Source: Pseudomonas sp. H1h (GTDB lineage Bacteria; Pseudomonadota; Gammaproteobacteria; Pseudomonadales; Pseudomonadaceae). Taken from it: a DNA stretch of 45,262 nucleotides. Under the pieces are notes generated by a model. It saw only the letters and a program-made list of their open reading frames with translations. It made no database searches and was not told the DNA's origin. Each line of letters begins with the position of its first letter. The stretch's first letter is position 1. Both the position numbers and the translations under genes were made by a program. The stretch covers positions 1-45,262 of the forward strand of contig NZ_AYMJ01000019.1 in the NCBI RefSeq assembly GCF_000633255.1, read 5' to 3'. Shown here one piece after another: positions 8,551 to 16,515 of this stretch.

Positions 8551-9165
8551 TTAATACCCGACAGTAAACCGCTGACGCGAATGCTTCGGCGTTTCCACTT
8601 CGTCGATCAGCGCAATCGCGTAATCGGCGAAAGTGATCCAGCTGCGCCCTGCGGCACTCACCAGCAAGTGATCCTTGCCGACACGAAAGGTGCCGGTGCG
8701 CTCACCTTCGACAAACTCTGCCGACGGCGACAGAAAGGTCCAGTCAAGATCCTTCTCCTGACGCAACGCATCGAGGAATGCCGCGCCAGCGCTGGCCTCG
8801 GTTTTGTACTCGGCCGGGAATCCTGCGCTGTCGATCACGCGGGTGTCGTCCGGCAGCAACAGCGAACCGGCACCGCCGACCACCAACAGACGCTTCACGC
8901 CCGCCTGCTTCACCGGCCCGACCACAGCACTGGCGGGCACGGTGGCGAAATGCGCGGCGCTGATCACCACGTCGTGACCGGCGACTGCAGCTTGCAGCGC
9001 TGCCGAATCCAGCACATCGACATTCTTGCTGACCACACCGGCACGCGCGCCGATCTTCGAGGTATCACGGGCGATAGCGGTCACGCTATGGCCGCGACGC
9101 AGGGCTTCTTCCAGCAGTTGGCTACCGGCACGGCCGGTGGCACCAATAATTGCGATCTTGCTCAT
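8551..9165 (-). CDS. NAD(P)H-binding (NmrA/YwnB-like) protein
   Basis: A 204-residue Rossmann-fold protein of the atypical SDR class. The dinucleotide loop GATGRAGSQ sits at about 8-16 after the first strand. A central FVEGERTGTFRVG stretch is typical of the YwnB/NAD(P)H-binding family. There is no canonical YxxxK catalytic pair, so it may be a redox sensor or quinone-reductase-like protein rather than a classical dehydrogenase. GGAGA precedes the ATG at 9165. It stands alone between a REPIN and the metallo-beta-lactamase-fold gene 45 bp upstream-side. Function not known. Confidence 0.88.
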   Translation of the reverse strand: MSKIAIIGATGRAGSQLLEEALRRGHSVTAIARDTSKIGARAGVVSKNVDVLDSAALQAAVAGHDVVISAAHFATVPASAVVGPVKQAGVKRLLVVGGAGSLLLPDDTRVIDSAGFPAEYKTEASAGAAFLDALRQEKDLDWTFLSPSAEFVEGERTGTFRVGKDHLLVSAAGRSWITFADYAIALIDEVETPKHSRQRFTVGY

Positions 9166-9210
9166 GACATTCTCCAGTTGGCTTGAGAGTGCTGCGTTTT
9201 CAGAATCGGC

Positions 9211-10089
9211 TTACCACTGCATTTCGCCCTTGGCGACTTTGGCGCTCAGCTCCAGCGAGCTTTCTTCGCCAAGTTTCGGGTAGCGCTTGTGCATGGCTTT
9301 GATCAGTGCGGCGGAATCCTTGGCCTTGGCGGTTTCGGCGTCGAAAGCCTTAATGTAGTCGGCGGTGAACTTCACGCTGGCCAGTGAACGGCTGCTCTCG
9401 CCCAGGTAGTGACCCGGCACCACGGTTTTCGGCTTCAGGGTTTCGATCGAGTGCAGGGTTTCCAACCAGTCGGCGTGGGATTGCGCGGTCTGGGTATCAG
9501 CCATCCACACATGGATGTTCTCGGCCACCACGACGCCACCGACCACGGCCTTGAGCGACGGAATCCACACGAAGCTGCGATCCGGTTGTTTGCCTTCAAG
9601 ACCCACCACCTGCAGTTTCTGCCCTTCGAGCATCAGGCTGTCGCCCTTGAGCACGCCCGGCACGATGGTTTTGGCCGGCACGTCGGCGCCCATTTTCGGG
9701 CCCCAGAAAGCGAGCTTGCCTTCGACGGTTTTGTTGATGTGGTCCACGGTCGGTTGCGAGGCCAGCACTTCGGCATCCGGGAAGGCTTTGGTCAGGGTGT
9801 CGAGGCCGAAGTAGTAATCCGGGTCACCATGGCTGATGTAAATGGTGGTCAGGTGTTTGCCGCTGGCGCGGATCTTTTCCACCACCTGCTCGGCTTGGGC
9901 CTTGCCGAATTGGGCATCGACCAGAATCGCGTCTTTCTCGCCGCTGACCAACACCGAGGTCACCGGAAAAATCGCCTGGGTGCCAGGGTTGTAGACATCC
10001 AGGCTCAGGTTGGCGGCAGCGGCGTGGGCCGCGAAACCGAGGGTGGCGGTGGCCAGCAAAACGCGCTTGAGGGTAGTGAAGCCGATCAT
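9211..10089 (-). CDS. Exported metallo-beta-lactamase-fold protein with degenerate metal motif
   Basis: A 292-residue protein with a Sec signal peptide ending at about AHA-AAA (residues 21-26). The MBL fold is recognisable from VDAQFGK (about 58-63), the strand-loop YISHGDPDYYFG (84-95) and VVPGHYLG (223-230). The canonical HxHxDH motif is HGDPDY here: H87 and D91 are kept, but the second and third metal histidines are D89 and Y92. H227 is kept. The start is the ATG at 10089 with GGAG before it; the frame stays open further upstream by chance. The gene faces a LysR regulator across 114 bp. Substrate unknown; a hydrolase using altered metal ligands or a non-catalytic fold are both possible. 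Confidence 0.88.
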   Translation of the reverse strand: MIGFTTLKRVLLATATLGFAAHAAAANLSLDVYNPGTQAIFPVTSVLVSGEKDAILVDAQFGKAQAEQVVEKIRASGKHLTTIYISHGDPDYYFGLDTLTKAFPDAEVLASQPTVDHINKTVEGKLAFWGPKMGADVPAKTIVPGVLKGDSLMLEGQKLQVVGLEGKQPDRSFVWIPSLKAVVGGVVVAENIHVWMADTQTAQSHADWLETLHSIETLKPKTVVPGHYLGESSRSLASVKFTADYIKAFDAETAKAKDSAALIKAMHKRYPKLGEESSLELSAKVAKGEMQW

Positions 10090-10203
10090 CTGTTGCTCCG
10101 TTGTCTGAATGCCGTGTTTGGCGATGGGACAGAGCTTAGTTGCCTGACTCGGTACAAAAAATGCGATGCTTGAACATAGTTTGTTTCTGAAAGCGGGCAA
10201 ATC

Positions 10204-11109
10204 ATGGATCGTCTTCAAGCAATGCGGGTGTTTGTCACGGTAGTCGACCTCGGCAGCCAGTCGGCCGCGGCCGATCATCTGGACCTGTCGCGACCGGTGG
10301 TGTCGCGCTATCTGGCGGAGCTGGAGGACTGGGTCGGCGCGCGCCTGATGCACCGCACCACACGCAAGTTGAGCCTGACGGCCGCTGGCAGCGAGATCCT
10401 GCCGCGCTGCCGGCAGATGCTCGAACTCTCCAGCGACATGCAGGCGGCGGTCAGCGAACCCCACGACGCACCGCGCGGGCTGCTGCGCATCAGCGTCAGT
10501 ACCTCGTTCGGCCAGGCGCAACTGGCCGATGCCATGGCGGCGTACGTCAAGCGCTACCCCGGGGTCAGCATCGACATGCAGATGCTCGACCGCACGGTGA
10601 ACCTGGTGGATGAGCGCATCGATCTGGCGATCCGCACCAGCAATGACCTGGACCCGAACCTGATCGCCCGGCGCCTGACAGTATGCCGATCGCTGGTCTG
10701 CGCTGCGCCCGCCTACCTGCGGGACAATCCGCCACCACAACGGGTCGAGGACCTGAGCCGGCACAATTGCCTGACCCACTCGTATTTCGGCAAGAGCCTG
10801 TGGCATTTCGAAGAGCACGGCGAACCGGTGTCGGTGCCGGTGCAAGGCAACATCAGCGCCAACGAGGCCAGCACCCTGTTGCGCGCCACGCTGGCCGGTG
10901 CAGGCGTGGCGATGCTGCCGACCTATCAGGCCGGGGTGCACGTGCATGCCGGTGAACTGGTGCGCCTGTTGCCCGACGCCGAGCCGCGGCAGATGAACAT
11001 CTACGCGGTGTACGCCTCGCGCAAACACATGCCGGCGGCGCTGCGCAGCATGCTGGATTTTCTCGTCGAACGATTCCCGGAAAATCCCGAATGGGATATG
11101 GGCCTGTAA
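10204..11109 (+). CDS. LysR-family transcriptional regulator (divergent to MBL-fold gene)
   Basis: A 301-residue LTTR of the CrgA/YafC-like group. The N-terminal helix-turn-helix SAAADHLDLSRPVVSRY is followed by the RTTRKLSLT wing (about 50-58). The effector domain has the subgroup-typical DLAIRTS (about 140). It is divergently transcribed from the MBL-fold gene with 114 bp between them, so it is probably that gene's regulator. I see no further gene in the unit, and the inducer cannot be inferred. Confidence 0.92.
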   Translation: MDRLQAMRVFVTVVDLGSQSAAADHLDLSRPVVSRYLAELEDWVGARLMHRTTRKLSLTAAGSEILPRCRQMLELSSDMQAAVSEPHDAPRGLLRISVSTSFGQAQLADAMAAYVKRYPGVSIDMQMLDRTVNLVDERIDLAIRTSNDLDPNLIARRLTVCRSLVCAAPAYLRDNPPPQRVEDLSRHNCLTHSYFGKSLWHFEEHGEPVSVPVQGNISANEASTLLRATLAGAGVAMLPTYQAGVHVHAGELVRLLPDAEPRQMNIYAVYASRKHMPAALRSMLDFLVERFPENPEWDMGL

Positions 11110-11241
11110 ATCCGATTCCCCCAGGGTGTTATCCGTATTCTGAATGGGATGGCACCTACGCGGGCGCCGTGGCTGGAAACTCTGTGCCGCTGACCTATGC
11201 TGAAAGTAATACCGCAGGGTATGCGTTCAGAGGTCCACGCC

Positions 11242-11418
11242 ATGAACATCAGAACAAGAAGGTACTTCGCGATTTTCATCACCTGCGCCGCCACACTGGC
11301 GCTGTACGGCACTGCGGCCTGGCGGGTCGAGCAACTGCGACAGCTGCCCCGCGAGTATGCGAGCTGCAATTTCGAGCGCTGCATTCCGCACAATGCGACG
11401 CTCAATGCGTTGCGCTGA
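11242..11418 (+). CDS. Small single-span membrane protein, unknown
   Basis: A 58-residue ORF from the ATG at 11242, preceded by AGAGG at a usable spacing. The N-terminus is basic (MNIRTRRY), followed by one hydrophobic helix (about 9-24) and a polar tail with a Cys pair (ASCNFERCIPHN). Topology is probably N-in with the Cys-containing tail in the periplasm. It lies alone between the LysR gene and a REP hairpin. I do not recognise a family; coding status rests on the ribosome site and composition. Confidence 0.6.
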   Translation: MNIRTRRYFAIFITCAATLALYGTAAWRVEQLRQLPREYASCNFERCIPHNATLNALR

Positions 11419-11440
11419 TCGACCTTGGCTGGAATGCGAA

Positions 11441-11472
11441 CCTGTGGGAGCGAGCCTGCTCGCTCCCACAGG
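11441..11472. repeat. Single compact REP hairpin
   Basis: A perfect palindrome of about 32 bp: CCTGTGGGAGCGAGC, a two-base centre, then the complement. It is one REP-type hairpin rather than a spaced REPIN. It lies between the small membrane-protein gene and the convergent AraC regulator and may act as a bidirectional terminator. Confidence 0.85.
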
Positions 11473-11492
11473 ACTTTGCAGCGTTTACACGA

Positions 11493-12377
11493 TCACTGAT
11501 CGGCCTTCAGCCGGTCACGAAACGCCTTTGGCGAAATCCCCACCCGGCGCCGGAACAGGCGCGTGAAGTTGGTCGGATCGGAAAACCCCAACAGCTCCGA
11601 CATCTCGTAAATGGTCATGCTGGTGTACGTCAGCAAACGTTTGGCTTCCAGTAACTGGCGTTCGTGCATTATCTGCAGCGCTGGCTGCCCTGCCAGTTCC
11701 CGGCAAGTACCGTTGAGGTGCGAGACCGAGATACCGAGGCGATGAGCGAGGTCTTCGACCTTCACATGCTGGCGGTACGTCTCTTCCACCAATTGAATGA
11801 AACCGTTGAGGTATTCGCGCTGGCGTTGCGGCCGCTGGCTGGCATTGTGGCGCACGAGCGCCTGACGGCTGACCCAGACCATGATCACGCTGACCAGCGA
11901 ATGCATGAGCATTTCCCGCGCGGGTTGATGGCCGTTGTACTCGGCTTGCAACGCAGAAAACAGACTGTTCAGGTACTGCGCATCCTTGCCCGCCGGGTAG
12001 TGCTCGGCCTGGGCCAGGGCGTGCACCGAATTGCCCAGTTGCGCCTGCAGGTGGTGGATCAACGGATTGGCGAGGGTGACGACAAAACCTTCGACGTCCT
12101 CGGAAAAACGAAAGCCATGCACCGACAACGGTGGCAGGACTTGAATGGCGGGTTCGTTGAGCTGCGTGCGTTGACCTTCGATTTCAAGCTCTGCCTGACC
12201 TTTGAAAACGAAGAGTAACTGGCACAAATCGGCGTGACGGTGGGGTTTGATTTCCCATTGATGTTCGCGGCTGCGTTTGGAAATGGTTTCACAGTGCAGC
12301 AAGTCAGGGGTCGGCCAGTCCAGGCTTTCACCGTAGAGCTTGAACACCGGAATCGAAGGCAGGTCAGGCTTGTTCAT
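11493..12377 (-). CDS. pobR: AraC-family regulator, probable PobR-type activator of pobA
   Basis: About 294 residues from the ATG at 12377 (a GTG lies one codon earlier). The N-terminal half is a cupin-like effector domain with HRHADLCQLLFVFKG (about 45-60). The C-terminal half holds two helix-turn-helix motifs (VEDLAHRLGISVSHLN and MSELLGFSDPTNFTRLFRRRVG), typical of AraC/XylS. It is divergently transcribed from pobA with 177 bp between starts, the arrangement of the AraC-type 4-hydroxybenzoate-responsive PobR in pseudomonads. Assignment is by context plus family, not by known contact residues. Confidence 0.9.
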   Translation of the reverse strand: MNKPDLPSIPVFKLYGESLDWPTPDLLHCETISKRSREHQWEIKPHRHADLCQLLFVFKGQAELEIEGQRTQLNEPAIQVLPPLSVHGFRFSEDVEGFVVTLANPLIHHLQAQLGNSVHALAQAEHYPAGKDAQYLNSLFSALQAEYNGHQPAREMLMHSLVSVIMVWVSRQALVRHNASQRPQRQREYLNGFIQLVEETYRQHVKVEDLAHRLGISVSHLNGTCRELAGQPALQIMHERQLLEAKRLLTYTSMTIYEMSELLGFSDPTNFTRLFRRRVGISPKAFRDRLKADQ

Positions 12378-12554
12378 CACTTCAATCCAGGCCTCGAGGT
12401 TGCGGGCGATAATCGCACCGATTGGCAGAATGTACAGGTATCGGCTCAGTTTTCACCTTCAATTGACAGACCCGCAAGGGAAAAATGCAAGCACTCGATC
12501 CATAAAAATCATTCACCGGTTCATACCGCGTGAAGCTTGCGAGTCATAAAAACA

Positions 12555-13748
12555 ATGAAAACGCTGAAAACCCAAGTCGCCATCATTGGCGCCGGCCCCT
12601 CCGGATTGCTCCTCGGCCAGTTGCTGCACAACGCTGGCATCGACACCCTGATTCTTGAACGCCAGACACCCGACTATGTACTCGGGCGAATTCGCGCCGG
12701 CGTGCTTGAACAAGGCATGGTAGAGCTGTTGCGTCAGGCCGGAGTGGGCGCGCGCATGGATGCTGAAGGGTTGGTGCACACCGGCTTCGATCTGGCATTG
12801 GACGGGCGTCTGGCCCACATCGATCTGCAGGGTTTGACCGGGGGAAAAACCGTCATGGTTTACGGTCAGACCGAGGTCACTCGCGACCTGATGGCCGCTC
12901 GTCGGGAGGCCGGTGCGCCGACGATTTACGAGGCGAGCCATGTCGTTCCTCACGGCATGAAAAGCGACGAAGCGTTTGTCACCTTCGAAAAGGATGGTGA
13001 AACCTGGCGCGTCGATTGCGATTACATCGCCGGCTGCGACGGTTTTCACGGTGTAGCCCGGCAGTCGATTCCCGAGGACTGCCTGAAGATTTTCGAACGG
13101 GTCTATCCGTTCGGCTGGCTGGGGATTCTTGCCGACACCCCGCCGGTGCATGAGGAACTGGTCTACGCCCGCCACGAACGCGGCTTTGCCCTGTGCAGCA
13201 TGCGCTCGGCCACGCGCACCCGTTACTACCTGCAAGTGCCGGCCGAAGAAAACGTCGCAGACTGGTCCGATCAACGCTTCTGGGATGAACTCAAAACACG
13301 CTTGCCCGTGGAGCTCGCCGAAAAACTGGTCATCGGCCCGTCGATCGAAAAAAGCATCGCGCCGCTGCGCAGTTTTGTCGTCGAGCCGATGCAGTACGGG
13401 CGGATGTTTCTGCTCGGCGATGCCGCGCACATTGTTCCGCCCACCGGTGCCAAGGGTCTGAACCTGGCCGCCAGTGATGTCAGTACGCTGTTCAATATTC
13501 TGCTGAAGGTCTATCGCGAGGGCCGCACCGACCTGCTGGAGAAGTACTCGCAGATCTGCCTGCGCCGGGTATGGAAAGCCGAGCGGTTTTCCTGGTGGAT
13601 GACCTCGATGCTGCACCGCTTCGACGAGCATGACGATTTCAGCCAGCGGATCAGCGCCTCGGAACTGGACTACTTTGTCAGTTCAGAAGCAGGTCGAAAA
13701 ACCATTGCAGAAAATTACGTCGGACTTCCGTATGAGGCTATCGAATAG
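12555..13748 (+). CDS. pobA: 4-hydroxybenzoate 3-monooxygenase (p-hydroxybenzoate hydroxylase)
   Basis: FAD monooxygenase converting 4-hydroxybenzoate, NADPH and O2 to protocatechuate for the beta-ketoadipate pathway. It has 397 residues, three more at the N-terminus than the classic 394-residue enzyme. Visible are GAGPSG (12-17), the DG motif in CDGFHG (161-166) and GDAAHIVPPTG (288-298). With the offset of three, the known active-site residues are all present: R47, Y204, S215, R217, Y225, P296 and Y388. The ATG at 12555 was chosen over an in-frame TTG at 12537 because it matches the family N-terminus. The ribosome site is weak. Probably induced by the divergent AraC protein with 4-hydroxybenzoate. 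Confidence 0.97.
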   Translation: MKTLKTQVAIIGAGPSGLLLGQLLHNAGIDTLILERQTPDYVLGRIRAGVLEQGMVELLRQAGVGARMDAEGLVHTGFDLALDGRLAHIDLQGLTGGKTVMVYGQTEVTRDLMAARREAGAPTIYEASHVVPHGMKSDEAFVTFEKDGETWRVDCDYIAGCDGFHGVARQSIPEDCLKIFERVYPFGWLGILADTPPVHEELVYARHERGFALCSMRSATRTRYYLQVPAEENVADWSDQRFWDELKTRLPVELAEKLVIGPSIEKSIAPLRSFVVEPMQYGRMFLLGDAAHIVPPTGAKGLNLAASDVSTLFNILLKVYREGRTDLLEKYSQICLRRVWKAERFSWWMTSMLHRFDEHDDFSQRISASELDYFVSSEAGRKTIAENYVGLPYEAIE

Positions 13749-13828
13749 CCTGCTATCGACTTACACTGGCGAGCATCTCCCGCTCGCCTTGCGACCTGCG
13801 GGATCCTCACTGCACGCAGGTTCCGCCC

Positions 13829-15346
13829 GTGACCAATCTTCACCAGCCTGAAACACCCAAACCGGCCATTCGCAGCGTGCTGGTCGCGCTGATGCTGGCG
13901 ATCTTTCTTGGCGCGCTGGACCAGACCATCGTCGCCGTCTCGATGCCCGCCATCTCGGCACAATTCAAAGACGTCAGCCTGCTGGCCTGGGTAATTTCCG
14001 GGTACATGGTGGCGATGACCGTGGCCGTGCCGATCTACGGCAAGCTCGGCGATTTGTACGGGCGGCGCAAACTGATGCTGTTCGGCATGGGCCTGTTTAC
14101 CCTGGCCTCACTGTTTTGCGGCATGGCGCAAAGCATGGAACAACTGGTGCTGGCGCGGATTCTCCAGGGCATTGGTGCCGGCGGGATGATTTCGGTCAGC
14201 CAGGCGATCATCGGCGACATTGTTCCGCCCCGCGAACGTGGCCGTTATCAGGGTTACTTCAGCAGCATGTACGCGGTGGCCAGCGTCGCCGGGCCGGTGC
14301 TCGGTGGCTACATGACCGAATACCTGTCGTGGCGCTGGGTGTTTCTGATCAACCTGCCGCTGGGGCTTGGCGCCTATTGGGTCGCGCGGCGCAACCTGCG
14401 TGGGCTGCCGATACCGCAACGCAAGCCGATCATCGACTATCTCGGCACCCTGCTGATGATCATCGGCCTGACTGCGTTGCTGCTGGGCATCACTCAGGTC
14501 GGCCAGGGCCATTCTTGGCGCAGCAGCGAAGTGCTTGGATTGTTCGCCTGTGCCGTGCTGGTGCTGGCGGTGTTCGTCTGGCATGAACGCCGCGCGCGTG
14601 AGCCTTTGCTGCCGATGCATCTGTTCACCAATCGCAACGCGCTGCTGTGCTGGTGCACGATTTTCTTCACCAGTTTCCAGGCGATATCACTGATCGTATT
14701 GATGCCGCTGCGCTTCCAGAGCGTCACCGGTGCCGGCGCCGATGCGGCGGCGTTGCACTTGCTGCCGCTGGCGATGGGGCTGCCGATTGGTGCCTATTTC
14801 GCCGGGCGTCGGACCTCGGTGACCGGGCGCTACAAACCGCAGATTCTGACGGGCGCGATGCTGATGCCGATCTCGATTCTCGGCATGGCGTTCACCCCAC
14901 CCGACGCAACGCTGGTCAGCAGTCTGTTCATGTTGCTCAGCGGTATTGCCGGCGGCATGCAGTTCCCGACTTCACTGGTAGGCACGCAGAACTCGGTGGA
15001 ACAACGCGACATCGGCGTCGCCACCAGCACCACCAACCTGTTCCGCTCATTGGGTGGCGCAGTGGGGGTGGCGTTGATGTCGGCGCTGTTGCTGGCCTTG
15101 TTGCAGGATTCGAGTTTCGCCCATCTGGCGAGCAATTCACTGATCAGCGAAGGGCACTCGGGCAACGTACTGCTCGACGGTTTGAACGCGGCCCCGGGCG
15201 ATGCGCAGAACGCCTTGCGCGCAGAGCTTTCGGTGACGTTCCGGCATTTGCTGTGGGTGAGCACGGCAGTGTCGTTGCTGGGGCTGGCGGCAGCGATCGC
15301 GATGCCGAACAAGCTGTTGCGCGGACGTGAGCACGGCGCCAAATAG
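13829..15346 (+). CDS. MFS multidrug exporter, DHA2 (EmrB/QacA-like, 14 spans)
   Basis: A 505-residue proton-driven exporter. LDQTIVAVSMP (about residues 29-39) is the motif D1 of 14-span DHA2 carriers. GKLGDLYGRRKLM (about 71-83) is motif A. A motif-C-like VAGPVLGGY (about 152-160) marks an antiporter. The start is a GTG at 13829 with CAGG upstream, and no ATG lies near the expected N-terminus. It follows pobA by 80 bp on the same strand, so co-transcription is possible but not shown. The substrate could be an aromatic or drug-like compound. No membrane-fusion partner gene (EmrA) is adjacent. Confidence 0.92.
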   Translation: MTNLHQPETPKPAIRSVLVALMLAIFLGALDQTIVAVSMPAISAQFKDVSLLAWVISGYMVAMTVAVPIYGKLGDLYGRRKLMLFGMGLFTLASLFCGMAQSMEQLVLARILQGIGAGGMISVSQAIIGDIVPPRERGRYQGYFSSMYAVASVAGPVLGGYMTEYLSWRWVFLINLPLGLGAYWVARRNLRGLPIPQRKPIIDYLGTLLMIIGLTALLLGITQVGQGHSWRSSEVLGLFACAVLVLAVFVWHERRAREPLLPMHLFTNRNALLCWCTIFFTSFQAISLIVLMPLRFQSVTGAGADAAALHLLPLAMGLPIGAYFAGRRTSVTGRYKPQILTGAMLMPISILGMAFTPPDATLVSSLFMLLSGIAGGMQFPTSLVGTQNSVEQRDIGVATSTTNLFRSLGGAVGVALMSALLLALLQDSSFAHLASNSLISEGHSGNVLLDGLNAAPGDAQNALRAELSVTFRHLLWVSTAVSLLGLAAAIAMPNKLLRGREHGAK

Positions 15347-15363
15347 CAGCAACACTGCGATCC

Positions 15364-15456
15364 CTATAAGAGTGAGCCTGCTCGCGATGAAGGTGTGTCA
15401 GTCGACATGACTGTTGAACGACACACCGCATTCGGGAGCAAGCCCCCTCCCACAGG
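15364..15456. repeat. Degenerate REPIN
   Basis: The left arm (AGAGTGAGCCTGCTCGCGA) has lost the usual GTGGGAGC start. The right arm (GGGAGCAAGCCCCCTCCCAC) also carries mismatches. The spacing of about 50 bp is kept and an inner GTGTGTCA/TGACACAC-like pairing survives. It lies between the convergent MFS and Cache-protein genes. Confidence 0.7.
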
Positions 15457-15470
15457 GGAAAGTGTTTCAC

Positions 15471-16319
15471 TCAAGGGCTGTAGTAACCCACCGCCACCAG
15501 AAAGTGCCCGACCTTCTTCAGGTAGGCATGCTTGTCCTCGACCTTGCCGGTCACCGGGTTTTTCCAGCGGTATTCGTATTCGCCGTCATCCTGCTTGGCG
15601 ATCAGCGCCAGAATCGGCTCGCCCACCGGTTTGCCTTCCGGGTCCTTGATCTTGCTGAAATCAGTGTTGATCAGCCGCAGGTTGGTGCCGTGGGCCACGT
15701 AGCGCCGGGTATCCAGATCGACCACGAACACGTACAGGTCATCCTGCAGATAACCACCCTTGAGCGAGTTGATTGCCGTCAACGTGCCCTTCTCGTCCTT
15801 GCCCAGGTCAGTCGCGGCTTTATCAAGCAGCGCCTTGGCCTGTTCCGCCGAAGCTCGCGGCAGGTAATAGCCGACCGCGAGGATCCGCTGGCCGATGCGC
15901 TGGTAGTAGACATGCTTGCGCTCGACCTTGCCGTCCGCCCAATTCTGCCAGCGGTACTCGGCTTGCTGGATACCGTTGCCTTCGGGCACCAGCAACGCAT
16001 CCTTGAAGGCCTTTTGCAGATCTGGCCCGAGCACTTCGCTCACATCGCGACCGATCAAGGCAGAGGATGGCCCGCCACTGGCAAGCATCACGCCTTTGGT
16101 GTCGAGCACGAACACGTAGCGATCCTTGTCGACAAACTCGCCCTGACGGCTGAACGCGGCGAAGGCCTTGTCGCCGTTGTCGTGGTAATAGGCCAGGGCC
16201 TTTTCCAGCAAAGCGATGGCCGCCTTGCTGTCGTCCTTTTGCGCAGTGGCGGCGCTGACCTGCCCCGCCCCCACCAGAAGCATCACACCGAGCCACGCCA
16301 CTTTATGCAAAAACCCCAT
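15471..16319 (-). CDS. Periplasmic tandem single-Cache (sCache_2) protein without signalling domain
   Basis: 282 residues with a Sec signal peptide (cleavage near VSA-AT, about 24). Two homologous Cache modules follow. Module 1 (about 28-145) has DRYVFVLDTKG and ends AVGYYLP. Module 2 (about 150-282) has DDLYVFVVDLDTRRY and ends AVGYYSP. The internal duplication is visible in these repeated strands. Cache domains bind small ligands outside the cell, usually as sensor parts of chemoreceptors or kinases. Here no transmembrane output domain follows, so it is a free periplasmic ligand-binding protein. The partner is unknown. It appears to be a single-gene unit. Confidence 0.88.
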   Translation of the reverse strand: MGFLHKVAWLGVMLLVGAGQVSAATAQKDDSKAAIALLEKALAYYHDNGDKAFAAFSRQGEFVDKDRYVFVLDTKGVMLASGGPSSALIGRDVSEVLGPDLQKAFKDALLVPEGNGIQQAEYRWQNWADGKVERKHVYYQRIGQRILAVGYYLPRASAEQAKALLDKAATDLGKDEKGTLTAINSLKGGYLQDDLYVFVVDLDTRRYVAHGTNLRLINTDFSKIKDPEGKPVGEPILALIAKQDDGEYEYRWKNPVTGKVEDKHAYLKKVGHFLVAVGYYSP

Positions 16320-16414
16320 AACGCATCCCTCGTTCTTGTTGGTGTTTCAAGAGCGTAGACGGCTTGGGGTGATGCATGGATATTCAGCGCATGTCGAAAG
16401 ATTGCAGCAGATGT

Positions 16415-16446
16415 CTGTAGCGAGGGGGCTTGCCCGCTCACCACAG
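16415..16446. repeat. Solitary REP-like element (second REP class)
   Basis: TGTAGCGAGGGGGCTTGCCC followed by GCTCACCACA. This resembles the GGGGGCTTGCCCC class of P. fluorescens REPs, single and imperfect. The surrounding 16320-16515 interval otherwise shows only a short ATCTT/AAGAT stem near 16470. Confidence 0.55.
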
Positions 16447-16515
16447 AAACAGCTTCACCACAGAGGTATCTTTACCACGAAGATATTTCCACCTCAGGTG
16501 TGGCTGACTCAGGCC

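Noticed and set aside
10090..11028. N-terminal extension of the MBL-fold gene
   Set aside because: The extension is antisense to the LysR gene. A signal peptide and GGAG site define the start at 10089.
12537..12554. Upstream TTG as start of pobA
   Set aside because: It would add six residues not found in the family; the ATG at 12555 gives the expected MKT...VAIIGAGPSG N-terminus.
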